A stretch of 64,000 bases of DNA from JADGOV01 sp963814355 (GTDB lineage: Bacteria > Actinomycetota > Actinomycetes > JADGOV01): assembly GCA_963814355.1 (NCBI GenBank), contig CAWFCZ010000002.1, positions 1 to 64,000 on the forward strand, given 5' to 3'. Below, piece after piece: positions 16,391-25,254 of this stretch; the first letter of the stretch is position 1, and every line of letters starts with the position of its first letter. The notes below the pieces were generated by a model, which did not search any database, was not told the origin of the DNA, and saw nothing but the letters and a program-made list of their open reading frames with translations. The translations under genes were made by a program, and so were the position numbers.

Positions 16391-17755
16391 TTGCTTGCGC
16401 GTTACGTGACCACCGCAGCGCTCGCCGCCCCGGCGCCGCGGTTGTTCTCCGGCCGCCGGCGGTTGCCGACCATCGGGCTGCTGCTGACCACCACGCTGAT
16501 CGCCTTCGAGGCATTGGCGGTCGCCACCGCCATGCCGACCACCGCCCGCGCGCTGCACGGGCTGAACCTGTACAGCTTCGGGTTCACCGCTTTCCTGGTG
16601 ACCAGCATCGTCGGCATGGTCGACGCCGGCGCCCGGGCGGACCGCCGCGGACCCGGGCCAGTGTTGCTCGCCGGCCTGAGTGCCTTCGCCGCCGGCATGG
16701 TGACCTGCGGGCTGGCGCCCACCATGCCGGTCTTCATCGCCGGCCGGGCGATCGGCGGTTTCGGCGCCGGCTCGGTGATCGTGGCGATGTACGTGCTCAT
16801 CGCCCGGGTGTACGACCCGGCGCTGCGGCCCAAGGTGTTCGCGGCGATGTCCGGCGCCTGGGTGATCCCGGCCTTGGTTGGACCGTCGATCGCCGGGGGG
16901 CTGACCGAACACGCCGGCTGGCGCTGGGTGTACCTCGGCCTGCCGCCTTTCATCGGCCTCGGCCTGCTGCTGCTGATCCCGGCGCTGCGTGGCCTGCCAC
17001 CGGGCTCGACGAACCGGCGCCGGGCACCGGCGGTTGCTGCCCTGTCGCTGGCCGCCGGCGTCGCCCTGGTCCAACTTGCCGCCGTGCGGCTGTCACCGGT
17101 GCGCCTGGGCCTGGCCGGCTTCGCGTTGACGTTCCTCGCCCTGCCGCTGCGCCGGCTGCTGCCGACCGGCACCCTGACGCTGCGCCGGGGACTGCCCAGC
17201 GCGATCGCCTGCCGGGGAGTGGCGGCCGCGGCGTTCTTCGCCGCCGAGGCGTACCTGCCCTACATGCTGGTCACCCAGCATAGCGCGCGGCCGACGCTGG
17301 CCGGCCTGCCGCTGACCTTCGGCGCGGTTGGCTGGTCGATCGGCTCGTGGCTGCAGGGCCGAGTTGCCGACCGCTCCCGGGGGCGGCTGCTGGAACTGGG
17401 TTTCCTCCTGATCGCCCTGGGAGTTGCCGGGCTCACCTTGGCGACCTCGACCGCGGTACCGGGCTGGGCGGCCATCCCGCCCTGGATGCTCGCCGGCGCC
17501 GGGATGGGCCTGGCCATGCCGGCCGTATCGGTCATCGTGCTGGCGCTGTCGCCGCAGACCGAGCAGGGGGAGAACTCGGCGGCGCTGCAGATCTCCGACG
17601 CGGTCGGCAGCGCCACCGCGATCGCCCTCGCCGGTGCGGTGGTCGCGGCGGCCAGGGTCGGCGGGCACCCCGTGCTGGGGTTGCTGGCGGTCGACCTTGG
17701 CATGGCCGCCACCGCGTTGGCCGGCATCGCGGTCGCCCGGCGTACCGCGGTCTGA
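16391..17755 (+). CDS. MFS transporter
   Basis: A 454-residue major facilitator with about 12-14 hydrophobic segments. The A-motif region is altered (GARADRRGPGP), and the C-motif-like stretch GAWVIPALVGPSIAGGL after helix 4 is typical of drug/proton antiporters, so export of a small molecule is likely. TTG 16391 is taken as start with GGGAGA 2-3 bases ahead; GTG 16406 is an alternative. It is divergent from the ABC-F gene with about 150 bases between. The substrate is unknown. Confidence 0.82.
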   Translation: MLARYVTTAALAAPAPRLFSGRRRLPTIGLLLTTTLIAFEALAVATAMPTTARALHGLNLYSFGFTAFLVTSIVGMVDAGARADRRGPGPVLLAGLSAFAAGMVTCGLAPTMPVFIAGRAIGGFGAGSVIVAMYVLIARVYDPALRPKVFAAMSGAWVIPALVGPSIAGGLTEHAGWRWVYLGLPPFIGLGLLLLIPALRGLPPGSTNRRRAPAVAALSLAAGVALVQLAAVRLSPVRLGLAGFALTFLALPLRRLLPTGTLTLRRGLPSAIACRGVAAAAFFAAEAYLPYMLVTQHSARPTLAGLPLTFGAVGWSIGSWLQGRVADRSRGRLLELGFLLIALGVAGLTLATSTAVPGWAAIPPWMLAGAGMGLAMPAVSVIVLALSPQTEQGENSAALQISDAVGSATAIALAGAVVAAARVGGHPVLGLLAVDLGMAATALAGIAVARRTAV

Positions 17756-18053
17756 GCCGGTCACCCCACGCGGATGGACCGCAGACGCGGTACTGCGGCG
17801 TGACTCCGGCAGCGTATCTGGCACAGTCAGCGCCATTCACCGCGAACTGATCTCGTCTCGCATTGCGACCCGGTGCGGCGTCGACATGACGCTGCGATGG
17901 AAGGCGTCGGCAGCCTGACCGTCGCCGCAAGCGGATCCCGTTCGGACGCCCGGCCTGTCCGAGGCGTGGATCGCGACGCGTCCCCGCACGACGTTCGCTT
18001 CCCGACGTGCTCGTACAGAAGGCGAGACACTCGTACCGAAAGCTCTTTACAGG
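17756..18053. other. 298-base intergenic region
   Basis: Lies between the MFS gene and the toxin-antitoxin promoter. No protein family, RNA gene or convincing hairpin is seen. Two TCGTAC/CGTAC motifs (18011-18016 and 18031-18036) precede the antitoxin and may be minor regulator sites. Confidence 0.4.
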
Positions 18054-18066
18054 TACTATGTGTACA
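18054..18066 (+). promoter_or_regulatory. leaderless promoter and TGTACA operator of the toxin-antitoxin pair
   Basis: TACTAT (18054-18059) is a good -10 box and ends 6 bases before ATG 18066, so the message would be leaderless. TGTACA (18061-18066) overlaps the start codon, and a second GTAC lies at 18053-18056. TGTACA is the known core recognised by YefM-type antitoxins in Escherichia coli, so autoregulation is a fair inference. Confidence 0.5.
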
Positions 18067-18341
18067 TGGCCGACACCGCCGTTTTCAGCATCTCCGACGC
18101 GCGCACGCAGCTTGCGGCGATCATCGATCGCGCCCGCACAGACCACCAGCCCATCTACGTCGCTCGCCGCGGACGTCGCGTAGCGGCTGTCATCGACGCC
18201 GACGATCTCGACCGCATCCTTGAGCTGGCTGAGGACATGGCCGACATTCGTGCTGCGGAGCAGGCACGTGCCGAGATGACATCGACTGGTGCGGCGCCGA
18301 TACCGTGGGACGAGGTCAAGGCTGATCTCGGCCTCACATGA
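18066..18341 (+). CDS. Phd/YefM-family antitoxin
   Basis: A 91-residue antitoxin. The N-terminal DNA-binding half shows FSISDARTQLAAIIDRARTD, then PIYVARRGRRVAAVIDADD, the standard Phd/YefM pattern. The C-terminal third (AEQARAEMTSTGAAPIPWDEVKADLGL) is the flexible toxin-binding tail. It overlaps the toxin gene by 4 bases (ATGA), the usual stoichiometry-controlling arrangement. ATG 18066 is chosen from the leaderless promoter; GTG 18060 would add two residues. Confidence 0.88.
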   Translation: MADTAVFSISDARTQLAAIIDRARTDHQPIYVARRGRRVAAVIDADDLDRILELAEDMADIRAAEQARAEMTSTGAAPIPWDEVKADLGLT

Positions 18342-18601
18342 TCTACGAAGTCGCTCTGGCGCCGGCCGCAGCCCGCCAGTTGCGCAAGCTCGATCCGCAG
18401 GTGCGCCGCCGCGTTCAGGCAGCCATCGAACTGCTCGCCACCGAACCACGGCCGCCAGCAGCGACGCGATTGCTCGGCGGTGCAGGAGAGTGGAGAGTGC
18501 GAACCGGTGACTACCGCATCATCTACGAGGTCGAGGACGAGCGCCTACTCGTGCTTGTCCTGAGCGTCGGGCATCGCCGCGAGATCCACCGGCGACGCTG
18601 A
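18338..18601 (+). CDS. RelE/ParE-family toxin
   Basis: An 87-residue toxin with the RelE fold pattern: YEVALAPAAARQLRKLDPQ, then a helix, then RVRTGDYRIIYEVEDERLLVLVL and the terminal GHRREIHRR. RelE members cleave mRNA in the ribosomal A site; the conserved basic and Tyr residues near the C-terminus (R, Y, H) are present. Coupled to the antitoxin by a 4-base overlap. ParE (gyrase-targeting) is the alternative subfamily, but GDYRIIYEV is typical of RelE. Confidence 0.87.
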   Translation: MIYEVALAPAAARQLRKLDPQVRRRVQAAIELLATEPRPPAATRLLGGAGEWRVRTGDYRIIYEVEDERLLVLVLSVGHRREIHRRR

Positions 18602-18612
18602 CCAACCTCTGG

Positions 18613-19998
18613 CTACCTCGATCGGCTGTGCGTGATCAGGGTCTTGCCGAAGTCCCAGATCAGGCCCGACCCGCGGTGCGCCTCGTCCATGACGTCGGTG
18701 AACGCATCGATGAACCGGTCGACCTCGGGCTCGCCGATGATCAACGGCGGAATCAGCTTGATCACCTCAATGTGATCGCCGGAGACCTGGGTGAGTATCC
18801 GGTGCTTGTGGAACAACGCGTGCACGACAGTCTGGGCGAACAACCCCTTGCGGGCGGCCTGCAGCGCCATCCAGGGTGCGCGCAGCTTCCACGAGCTCGG
18901 CCGGCCGAACTCGATGCCGATCATCAGCCCGCGGCCACGGACCTCGTGCAGCAGCTCATAGCGGTCGACGAGGTCGGCCAACCTGAACTGCAGCTGCTCG
19001 CCGATCTTGCGGGCATGCTCGACGATGCTGTCGGCTTTCATGACGTGCAAGGTAGCCAGTCCGGCGGCCATCGCCTGCGCGTTGGAGCCGAACGTCGAGT
19101 CGTGCACCAGCACCCGATCCATGGACGAGTAGACCTTGCCGAAGATCCAGTCTCGGCCCAGCGTCGCCCCCACCGGGATGTAGCCGCCGGACAGCGCCTT
19201 GGCGGTGGCGACCAGATCGGGCTCGACGCCCTCGTGCTGGAACGCGAAGAAGTCCCCAGTCCGGCCCATGCCGCACTGCACCTCGTCGGCAATCAGCAGC
19301 GCCTTGTACTGGCGCAGCAGCTCCTGCGCCGCCGGCAGGAATCCGGGCGGCGACACGGCGACGCCCTTGCCCTGGATCGGTTCTATCAGGAACCCGGCGA
19401 CGTCGCCGCGGCGTAGCTCTCGCTCGAGCGCGCGCAGATCCCCGAACGCGACGGCGCGGTCCGGGAGCAGCGGGCCGAAGCCCTTGCGGAAGTCGGTGGC
19501 CCCGTTCACTGACAGCGATCCGGCGGTCAGCCCGTGGAAAGCGTGGTCGCAGTAGATGATGTGCTTACGCTTGGTGGCGTAGCGCGCGAACTTGAGCGCG
19601 GCCTCCACGGCCTCGGTGCCGCTGTTACCGAAGTAGACGCGGTCCAGGTGAGGCACGTGCGCCAGCAGCGCCTCGGCGAGCGGTCCGGCAAGCGGCGGGG
19701 CGTCGAACTGGGTCAGGTCGGCCAGGTCGAGGTCGAGGGCATCGTGGACGGCACGGCGCACAACCGGGTGGTGTCGACCGAGCGCGAACGTGCCGAAGCC
19801 GGCCAGCATGTCCAGATACTCGTTGCCCGCGGCGTCGTATAGGTACGGCCCGCCCGCGCGGGTGTAGCTGAGGTCGAAGCCGATGGCGTGCAGCATCCGA
19901 GGCAACTGCGGGTTCAGGTAGCGCGTGTGCAACTCGTACCGCTCGCCGCCGCGCCGCGCGAGCAGGCCGCGCAGATCGAACGACTCGTTCACCACCAT
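18613..19998 (-). CDS. class III PLP aminotransferase (HpnO/ornithine-aminotransferase-like)
   Basis: A 461-residue fold-type I aminotransferase: GNSGTEAVEAALKFARYAT (phosphate-binding), DEVQCGMGRTG, and the PLP-lysine region ATAKALSGGYIPVGA followed by STFGSNAQAMAAG. The closest pattern I recall is the actinobacterial aspartate-aminotransferase-family group that includes HpnO, which installs the amino group of aminobacteriohopanetriol, but other diamine substrates are possible. ATG 19998 is preferred, with GGAGG 11 bases upstream; no hopanoid genes lie in this window to support the role. Confidence 0.8.
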   Translation of the reverse strand: MVVNESFDLRGLLARRGGERYELHTRYLNPQLPRMLHAIGFDLSYTRAGGPYLYDAAGNEYLDMLAGFGTFALGRHHPVVRRAVHDALDLDLADLTQFDAPPLAGPLAEALLAHVPHLDRVYFGNSGTEAVEAALKFARYATKRKHIIYCDHAFHGLTAGSLSVNGATDFRKGFGPLLPDRAVAFGDLRALERELRRGDVAGFLIEPIQGKGVAVSPPGFLPAAQELLRQYKALLIADEVQCGMGRTGDFFAFQHEGVEPDLVATAKALSGGYIPVGATLGRDWIFGKVYSSMDRVLVHDSTFGSNAQAMAAGLATLHVMKADSIVEHARKIGEQLQFRLADLVDRYELLHEVRGRGLMIGIEFGRPSSWKLRAPWMALQAARKGLFAQTVVHALFHKHRILTQVSGDHIEVIKLIPPLIIGEPEVDRFIDAFTDVMDEAHRGSGLIWDFGKTLITHSRSR

Positions 19999-20182
19999 GC
20001 CTGAGGACACCTCCCTGCATACAAAGCCTATCGCCGGCAGGGGGTCCGACCAGGACGTTGAACGACAGCCATCCACGGACGGCCAGACGATCCGCTCGCC
20101 AAGTGGCTTTGCAAGCCGAGTACCGACAGCACCGGGCCATGGTCGAACGCACCCGGGAATCGACGTCGCGGCCGCCGATTCC

Positions 20183-20779
20183 TCATGTGCGCCGCTGACA
20201 CTGCGGGTAGAGGGTCTCCCCGCGAGCCAGCATGTCGACGAACTGCCCGACCAGGCGGGTTCGGGTATCGGCCCGCTTGGCGTTGCCGATGCGGTACAGG
20301 ATCGCATACCGGTTCTGGCTGGTGAGGATGTCGAACATGGCCTGCGCCGGCGGTTGCGCCGCCAAGGCGGCGGCGAGGTCGGCCGGCACCTCGATGGTGG
20401 CTGGGCCGGCGTAGGCGACGACCCACCGCCCGTCGGCCTTGGCTCGTTCCACCTCGGCCAGGCCGGCCGGGTGCATCCGGCCCTCGTCGATGAGGCGGTC
20501 GATATGGCCGACGTTGCGGGCCGACCACGGGCTGCGGGCCCGCCGCGGCGTGAAGCGTTGCCGGTAGGTCAGTTCGTCGCGCCGCTTGACCTGGCCGTCG
20601 ATCCAGCCGTGGCACAGCGCCTCGTCCAGCGCCTGGTCGTAGCCCAGACTCGTCGGGAAGGTCGTTCCCTTCTTGGCCAGCACCAGCCAGACACCGCTCG
20701 GTTCCCCGTGGTGCTCCGCCAGCCAGGTCCGCCACGCCGGCGCGTCGGCGACCGTCAGCTCTGGCAGGTCCGCGGCCAC
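20183..20779 (-). CDS. YdeI/OmpD-associated family protein
   Basis: A 198-residue protein with the family motifs WLAEHHGEPSGVWLVLAKKG, EALCHGWIDGQVKRRD and YRQRFTPRRARSPWSARNV. Members are annotated as YdeI-like or bacteriocin-protection proteins; the biochemical activity is not established. GTG 20779 is the start closest to the conserved region. It follows sufT by about 20 bases in the same direction and may be read through from the suf operon, though a functional link is not evident. Confidence 0.82.
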   Translation of the reverse strand: MAADLPELTVADAPAWRTWLAEHHGEPSGVWLVLAKKGTTFPTSLGYDQALDEALCHGWIDGQVKRRDELTYRQRFTPRRARSPWSARNVGHIDRLIDEGRMHPAGLAEVERAKADGRWVVAYAGPATIEVPADLAAALAAQPPAQAMFDILTSQNRYAILYRIGNAKRADTRTRLVGQFVDMLARGETLYPQCQRRT

Positions 20780-20798
20780 GATGGGTTCAGACGCGGAA

Positions 20799-21125
20799 TC
20801 AGACGTTGAAGCCCAGTGCGCGAAGCTGCTCCCGCCCCTCATCAGTGATCTTGTCCGGCCCCCACGGGGGCATCCACACCCAGTTGATCCGGAAGTCGCT
20901 GACGATACCGGTCAGCGCCTGGGAAGTCTGGTCCTCGATGACGTCGGTGAGCGGGCAGGCTGCCGAGGTGAGCGTCATGTCGATGGTGGCGATGTTGTCG
21001 TCATCGACGTTGATGCCGTAGATCAGGCCGAGGTCGACCACGTTGATCCCGAGTTCCGGGTCGACGACGTCATAGAGGGCTTCCTGTACGTCGTCCAGGT
21101 TGGCCTTGGAGGCGGTCTCGGTCAC
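20799..21125 (-). CDS. sufT: MIP18-family Fe-S assembly factor SufT
   Basis: A 108-residue DUF59/MIP18 protein: VQEALYDVVDPELGINVVDL, then MTLTSAACPLTDVI with the conserved Cys, and the C-terminal VWMPPWGPDKITDEGREQL. SufT assists maturation and delivery of Fe-S clusters. GTG 21125 overlaps the sufU stop (GTGA), so it is the last gene tightly coupled in the suf operon. Confidence 0.92.
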   Translation of the reverse strand: MTETASKANLDDVQEALYDVVDPELGINVVDLGLIYGINVDDDNIATIDMTLTSAACPLTDVIEDQTSQALTGIVSDFRINWVWMPPWGPDKITDEGREQLRALGFNV

Positions 21126-21595
21126 GATGCGATCTCCTGGTTCTCCGACTTCTGGGCGCGGGCGGTGACGGCTTGGGCGGTGGCGTCTTTCCACGCCATC
21201 CAGCTGAGCAGCGCGCACTTGATCCGCGCCGGGTAGCGGGAGACGCCGACAAAGGCGACGGCGTCTTCCAGCACGTCTTCGTCGGGCTGGCCGGCGCCCT
21301 TGGACTGCATCATCTCCAGGAAAGCGTCAGCGCGCTGCATCGCGGCCCCGATCGGTTGCCCGACCACCAGATCGGTCATCACCGAGGTGGACGCCTGGCT
21401 GATCGAGCAGCCCTCGCTGGCGTAGGACACGTCGCGCACCGTCTCACCGTCGAGCGCGACCCGCAGGGTGACCTCGTCGCCGCACGTCGGGTTGACATGA
21501 TGCACCTCGGCGTCGTACGGCTCGCGCAGACCCTTGTGGTGCGGGTGCCGGTAGTGGTCCAGGATGATCTCCTGGTACATGGAATCGCTGGACAT
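21122..21595 (-). CDS. sufU: SufU, zinc-dependent sulfur acceptor
   Basis: A 157-residue SufU: accepts persulfide sulfur from SufS and passes it to the SufBCD scaffold. The zinc ligands are visible at Cys38 and Asp40 (NPTCGDEV), Cys63 (EGCSIS) and Cys127 (IKCALLSW). The insert typical of SufU rather than IscU lies between the second and third ligand. The ATG at 21595 overlaps the sufS stop (TGATG). Confidence 0.95.
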   Translation of the reverse strand: MSSDSMYQEIILDHYRHPHHKGLREPYDAEVHHVNPTCGDEVTLRVALDGETVRDVSYASEGCSISQASTSVMTDLVVGQPIGAAMQRADAFLEMMQSKGAGQPDEDVLEDAVAFVGVSRYPARIKCALLSWMAWKDATAQAVTARAQKSENQEIAS

Positions 21596-22854
21596 CAGCC
21601 GAAGAACCTCGTCACGTCGTGCAGGCCGTCCACCAGGGTGTCGATCTCGGCCGCGGTGGTGTACAGGTAGAACGACGCTCGGGTGGTCGCCGGAATTCTG
21701 TACCGCAGGCACACCGGCCGGGCGCAATGCTGCCCGACCCGGACCGCCACCCCGCGCTCGTCGAGCAGTTGCCCGACGTCGTGCGGGTGGATGCCCGGAA
21801 AGGCAAAGGAGATCGCCGCGCCGCGGGCTTCGGTCGTCCGCGGCCCGATGATCCGCAGACCCGGTACGGTCTGCAGCCGCTCCAGGGCGTACCCGGTGAG
21901 GTCACGTTCGTGCGCCGAGACGGCGTCCAGGCCGATGTCGCTGAGGTAGTCACACGCCGCGGCCAGCCCGACCGCCTCGGCGATCGGCGGGGTGCCGGCC
22001 TCGTAGCGGTGCGGCGGCTCGGCGAACGTCGAGCCGGCCATCGTCACCTCGGAGATCATCTCCCCGCCGCCGAGGAACGGCGGCAGGTCGGCGAGCAGGT
22101 CGTAGGAGCCCCAGAGCACGCCGATGCCGGTCGGCCCGCACAGCTTGTGCCCGGTGCACACCAGGAAGTCCACGCCCAGGGTCGATACGTCCGCACCGAG
22201 GTGCGGCACCGACTGGCTGGCGTCCAGCAGCACGAGCGCGCCGACCTGGCGGGCCCGGGCGACCAGCACGTCGACCGGGTTGACCGTGCCCAGGATGTTC
22301 GACTGGTGCACGAACGCGACGATCCGGGTCCGTTCGGTGAGCAGCCGGTCCAGACCATCGAGGTCGAGGCGGCCGTCGTCGGTCAGCGGGAGCCAGCGCA
22401 GGGTAGCCCCGGTACGCGCGGCCAGCAGCTGCCACGGCACCAGGTTGGAGTGGTGCTCCATCTCCGTGACCAGGATCTCGTCGCCCGGTCCCACCCGGCC
22501 GGCGTTGCCGAGGGAGTAGGCGACGAGATTGATTGCCTCGGAGGCGTTCTTGGTGAACACCACCTCCCTGCGGTCGGGCGCGCCGAGGAAGGCGGCCACG
22601 GTGTCCCGGGCGCCCTCGTACAGCGCGGTGGCTTCCTCCCCGAGGGTGTGGATGCCGCGGTGCACGTTGGCGTTGTGCCCCTCGTAGTAGTCCCGCATGG
22701 CGTCGAGCACCGCGGTCGGCTTCTGCGAGGTGGCCGCGCTGTCCAGATACACCAGCGGCGCGTCGCGCCCGACCCGCCGGGACAGGATCGGGAAGTCCTT
22801 GCGAATCCGCTCCACGTCCAGGCCCGACGCGGGCGGCGCCGTCATGACGCTCAC
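21595..22854 (-). CDS. sufS: SufS cysteine desulfurase
   Basis: A PLP-dependent group II cysteine desulfurase of about 419 residues, releasing sulfur from cysteine for Fe-S clusters. Visible are YLDSAATSQKP, HRGIHTLGEEAT, TKNASEAINLVA, EMEHHSNLVPWQ, the PLP lysine in CTGHKLCGPTGIG, and the active-site Cys in VRVGQHCARPVC. GTG 22854 overlaps the sufC stop (GTGA); ATG 22845 is an alternative three codons in. Partner of SufU next door. Confidence 0.96.
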   Translation of the reverse strand: MSVMTAPPASGLDVERIRKDFPILSRRVGRDAPLVYLDSAATSQKPTAVLDAMRDYYEGHNANVHRGIHTLGEEATALYEGARDTVAAFLGAPDRREVVFTKNASEAINLVAYSLGNAGRVGPGDEILVTEMEHHSNLVPWQLLAARTGATLRWLPLTDDGRLDLDGLDRLLTERTRIVAFVHQSNILGTVNPVDVLVARARQVGALVLLDASQSVPHLGADVSTLGVDFLVCTGHKLCGPTGIGVLWGSYDLLADLPPFLGGGEMISEVTMAGSTFAEPPHRYEAGTPPIAEAVGLAAACDYLSDIGLDAVSAHERDLTGYALERLQTVPGLRIIGPRTTEARGAAISFAFPGIHPHDVGQLLDERGVAVRVGQHCARPVCLRYRIPATTRASFYLYTTAAEIDTLVDGLHDVTRFFG

Positions 22855-23669
22855 GCGCCGCCACCCCCGACCCCGGGGATGATCCCGGCGACCGGCTCGT
22901 CCTCCGCCGGCGGCACCGCCACGGGTGCCACCTGGGACACCCAGCGGTCGTACCCCTCGACCTCCAGCGACTCGGCCAACTCCGGCCCGCCCTCCTCCAC
23001 GATCTTGCCGGCCACGAAGACGTGTACGTAGTCCGGCCGGATGTAGCGCAGGATCCGGGTGTAGTGGGTGATCAGCAACGTGCCGGTCGCCCCGGCCTCG
23101 CGCACCCGGTTGACGCCGTCGGAGACCACCCGCAGCGCGTCGATGTCCAGCCCGGAGTCGGTCTCGTCCAGGATGGCGATCTTGGGCTTGAGCAGCTCCA
23201 GCTGCAGGATCTCGTGCCGCTTCTTCTCCCCGCCGGAGAAGCCCTCGTTCACGTTGCGCTCGGCGAAGGCCGGGTCGATCGCCAGCCGCTCCATGGCCTG
23301 CTTGACCTCCCTGATCCACAGCCGCAGCTTGGGCGCTTCGCCCCGGATGGCGGTGGCCGCGGTCCGCAGAAAGTTCGAGACCGAGACGCCGGGTACCTCG
23401 ACGGGGTACTGCATGGCCAGGAACAGCCCGGCTCGGGCCCTCTCGTCGACGGTCATGGCCAGCACGTCCTCGCCGTCGAGGGTGACGGTCCCGCTGGTGA
23501 CGGTGTACTTCGGGTGCCCGGCGATGGAGTAGGCCAGGGTCGACTTGCCGGAGCCGTTCGGGCCCATGATGGCGTGCGTCTCGCCCTGGGAGACGGTGAG
23601 GTTGACCCCGGTGAGGATCGGCGTCGAGTCGACGTTGACGCAGAGGTCGGTGATTTCCAGCGTGGCCAT
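22851..23669 (-). CDS. sufC: SufC ATPase of the SufBCD scaffold
   Basis: A 272-residue ABC-type ATPase that drives conformational change in SufB-SufD. It has Walker A GPNGSGKST, signature GFSGGEKKR, Walker B ILDETDSGLD and the switch His in LITHYTRIL. The last about 30 residues (VAVPPAEDEPVAGIIPGVG) form a Pro/Gly-rich tail beyond the usual SufC end. ATG 23669 lies a few bases after the Rieske gene stop. Confidence 0.96.
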   Translation of the reverse strand: MATLEITDLCVNVDSTPILTGVNLTVSQGETHAIMGPNGSGKSTLAYSIAGHPKYTVTSGTVTLDGEDVLAMTVDERARAGLFLAMQYPVEVPGVSVSNFLRTAATAIRGEAPKLRLWIREVKQAMERLAIDPAFAERNVNEGFSGGEKKRHEILQLELLKPKIAILDETDSGLDIDALRVVSDGVNRVREAGATGTLLITHYTRILRYIRPDYVHVFVAGKIVEEGGPELAESLEVEGYDRWVSQVAPVAVPPAEDEPVAGIIPGVGGGGA

Positions 23670-23674
23670 GCGGT

Positions 23675-23992
23675 TCAGGACTCCTTGAGGCAGACGAGCA
23701 CGTCGTCGCCGTCGATCTTGGTGGGGTAGACCGGTACCGGCTTGGTCGCCGGCAGGCCGGTGGGCCGGCCGGTCCGCAGGTCGAAGCGGGAGCCGTGCAG
23801 CCAGCACTCGATGGTGCCCTCCTCGACCTCGCCTTCGGACAGCGCAACCTCGGCGTGCGAGCAGACGTCGCGCAACGCGAAGTACTCCCCCTCGCTGCGC
23901 GCCACGCACACCGGGCGGCCGGCCAGCAGCACCCGGACCGCGCCCTCCTCCGGTACGTCGGCGGCGGCGCAGGCGCGCAGGTAGTCACTCAT
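23675..23992 (-). CDS. Rieske-type [2Fe-2S] ferredoxin of the suf operon
   Basis: A 105-residue Rieske ferredoxin, like the small subunit of non-haem oxygenases. Cluster ligands Cys44/His46 (CSHAEV) and Cys63/His66 (CWLHGS) are present, with no disulfide pair, as expected for this subgroup. It sits between sufD and sufC, a standard location in Actinobacteria. It may supply electrons for cluster assembly, but this is not proven. Its ATG overlaps the sufD stop (ATGA, 23989-23992). Confidence 0.93.
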   Translation of the reverse strand: MSDYLRACAAADVPEEGAVRVLLAGRPVCVARSEGEYFALRDVCSHAEVALSEGEVEEGTIECWLHGSRFDLRTGRPTGLPATKPVPVYPTKIDGDDVLVCLKES

Positions 23993-25254
23993 GCGCCGAC
24001 CTGCTCCAGCTCGGCGTCGATCGCCGCGGTGAGCCGCTCGGAGAGCTCGGGCACGCCGATCTGGTCGATCACGTCGGCGAAGAACCCGCGGACCACCAAC
24101 CGCCGGGCCACGTCGGAGGGAATGCCCCGGGACTGCAGGTAGAACAGCTGCTCGTCGTCGAACCGGCCGGTGGCGCTGGCGTGCCCGGCGCCGGCCACCT
24201 CACCGGTCTCTATCTCGAGGTTGGGAACGGAGTCGGCGCGCGCGCCTTCGGTGAGCACCAGGTTGCGGTTGAGTTCGTACGTGTCGGTGCCGACCGCCTC
24301 GTGGCGGATCACCACGTCGCCCACCCAGACGGTGTGCGCGTCCGCACCCTGCAGCGCGCCCTTGTAGGTAACCCGGCTACGGCAGTTCGGCACCCCATGT
24401 TCGACGAGCAGCCGGTGTTCGAGGTGCTGGCCGGCGTCGGCAAAGTACAGTCCCAGCAGCTCCGCGTCCCCGCCGGGACCGTCGTAGCTGACCCGGGTGA
24501 ACAACCGCACCAGGTCACCCCCGAGGGTCACCGCGACGTGGCGAAGGCGAGCGTCCCGGCCGATCCGGACGACGTGGTGCCCGGTGTGCACCGCGTCGTC
24601 GTCCCAGTCCTGCACCGAGACCAGGGTCAGCGCCGCGCCGTCGCCGAGCAGGACGGAGATGTTGCCGTCGTAGCGGGCGCTGCCCTCGTGCTCGACCACC
24701 ACTGTCGCCTTGGCGAACGCGCCGACCTCGATCACGAGATGTCCCCAGACCAGGTCGTCGGCGCCGGCCCCGCGCAACCGCAGGAACACCGGGCTGTCCG
24801 GCTCGACCTCGGCCGGGATGGTCACTACGGTGGCCCCGCCGGCCCGCTCGACCGCCAGCGCGGCGAGCCGGTCGATCGGCGCTGGGACCGCCCGCAGCCG
24901 CGGGTCCGCCGAACCGACCGTGCTCAGTTCGACGCCGTCGGGCAGTTCGGCCTTGCATTCCAGGGCGGTCTGCGACGGCTCGCCGTCGAACAATCCGCGG
25001 AGCCGATCCAGCGGGGTGAACCGCCAGTGCTCCTCGCGGCCGGTCGGGATCGGGAAGTCGGCCGGGTCGTAGGAGGCCACCTGCTCGTCCCGGGCATCCT
25101 TGGCCGCCACGCCGGGGCCGGACAGCCGCTCCCCGGGCAGGCCGGTGCCGGCGGCGACCCCGCCGCCGAGCACCGAGATCTCCCGTTCCTGGTAGGGCGC
25201 CGGCGGTGCCGGCGTGGACTCGGCCGAGGTGGCGCCGGTTGGGGAGGTCGTCAT
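23989..25254 (-). CDS. sufD: SufD scaffold subunit
   Basis: A 421-residue SufD, the heterodimer partner of SufB in the Fe-S scaffold. Characteristic are EEHWRFTPLDRLRGLF near the N-terminus, the beta-helix repeats in the middle, and the C-terminal GRFDDEQLFYLQSRGIPSDV followed by RRLVVRGFFADVID, with His in AGAGHASATG at the interface. ATG 25254 overlaps the sufB stop (ATGA). Confidence 0.95.
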   Translation of the reverse strand: MTTSPTGATSAESTPAPPAPYQEREISVLGGGVAAGTGLPGERLSGPGVAAKDARDEQVASYDPADFPIPTGREEHWRFTPLDRLRGLFDGEPSQTALECKAELPDGVELSTVGSADPRLRAVPAPIDRLAALAVERAGGATVVTIPAEVEPDSPVFLRLRGAGADDLVWGHLVIEVGAFAKATVVVEHEGSARYDGNISVLLGDGAALTLVSVQDWDDDAVHTGHHVVRIGRDARLRHVAVTLGGDLVRLFTRVSYDGPGGDAELLGLYFADAGQHLEHRLLVEHGVPNCRSRVTYKGALQGADAHTVWVGDVVIRHEAVGTDTYELNRNLVLTEGARADSVPNLEIETGEVAGAGHASATGRFDDEQLFYLQSRGIPSDVARRLVVRGFFADVIDQIGVPELSERLTAAIDAELEQVGA

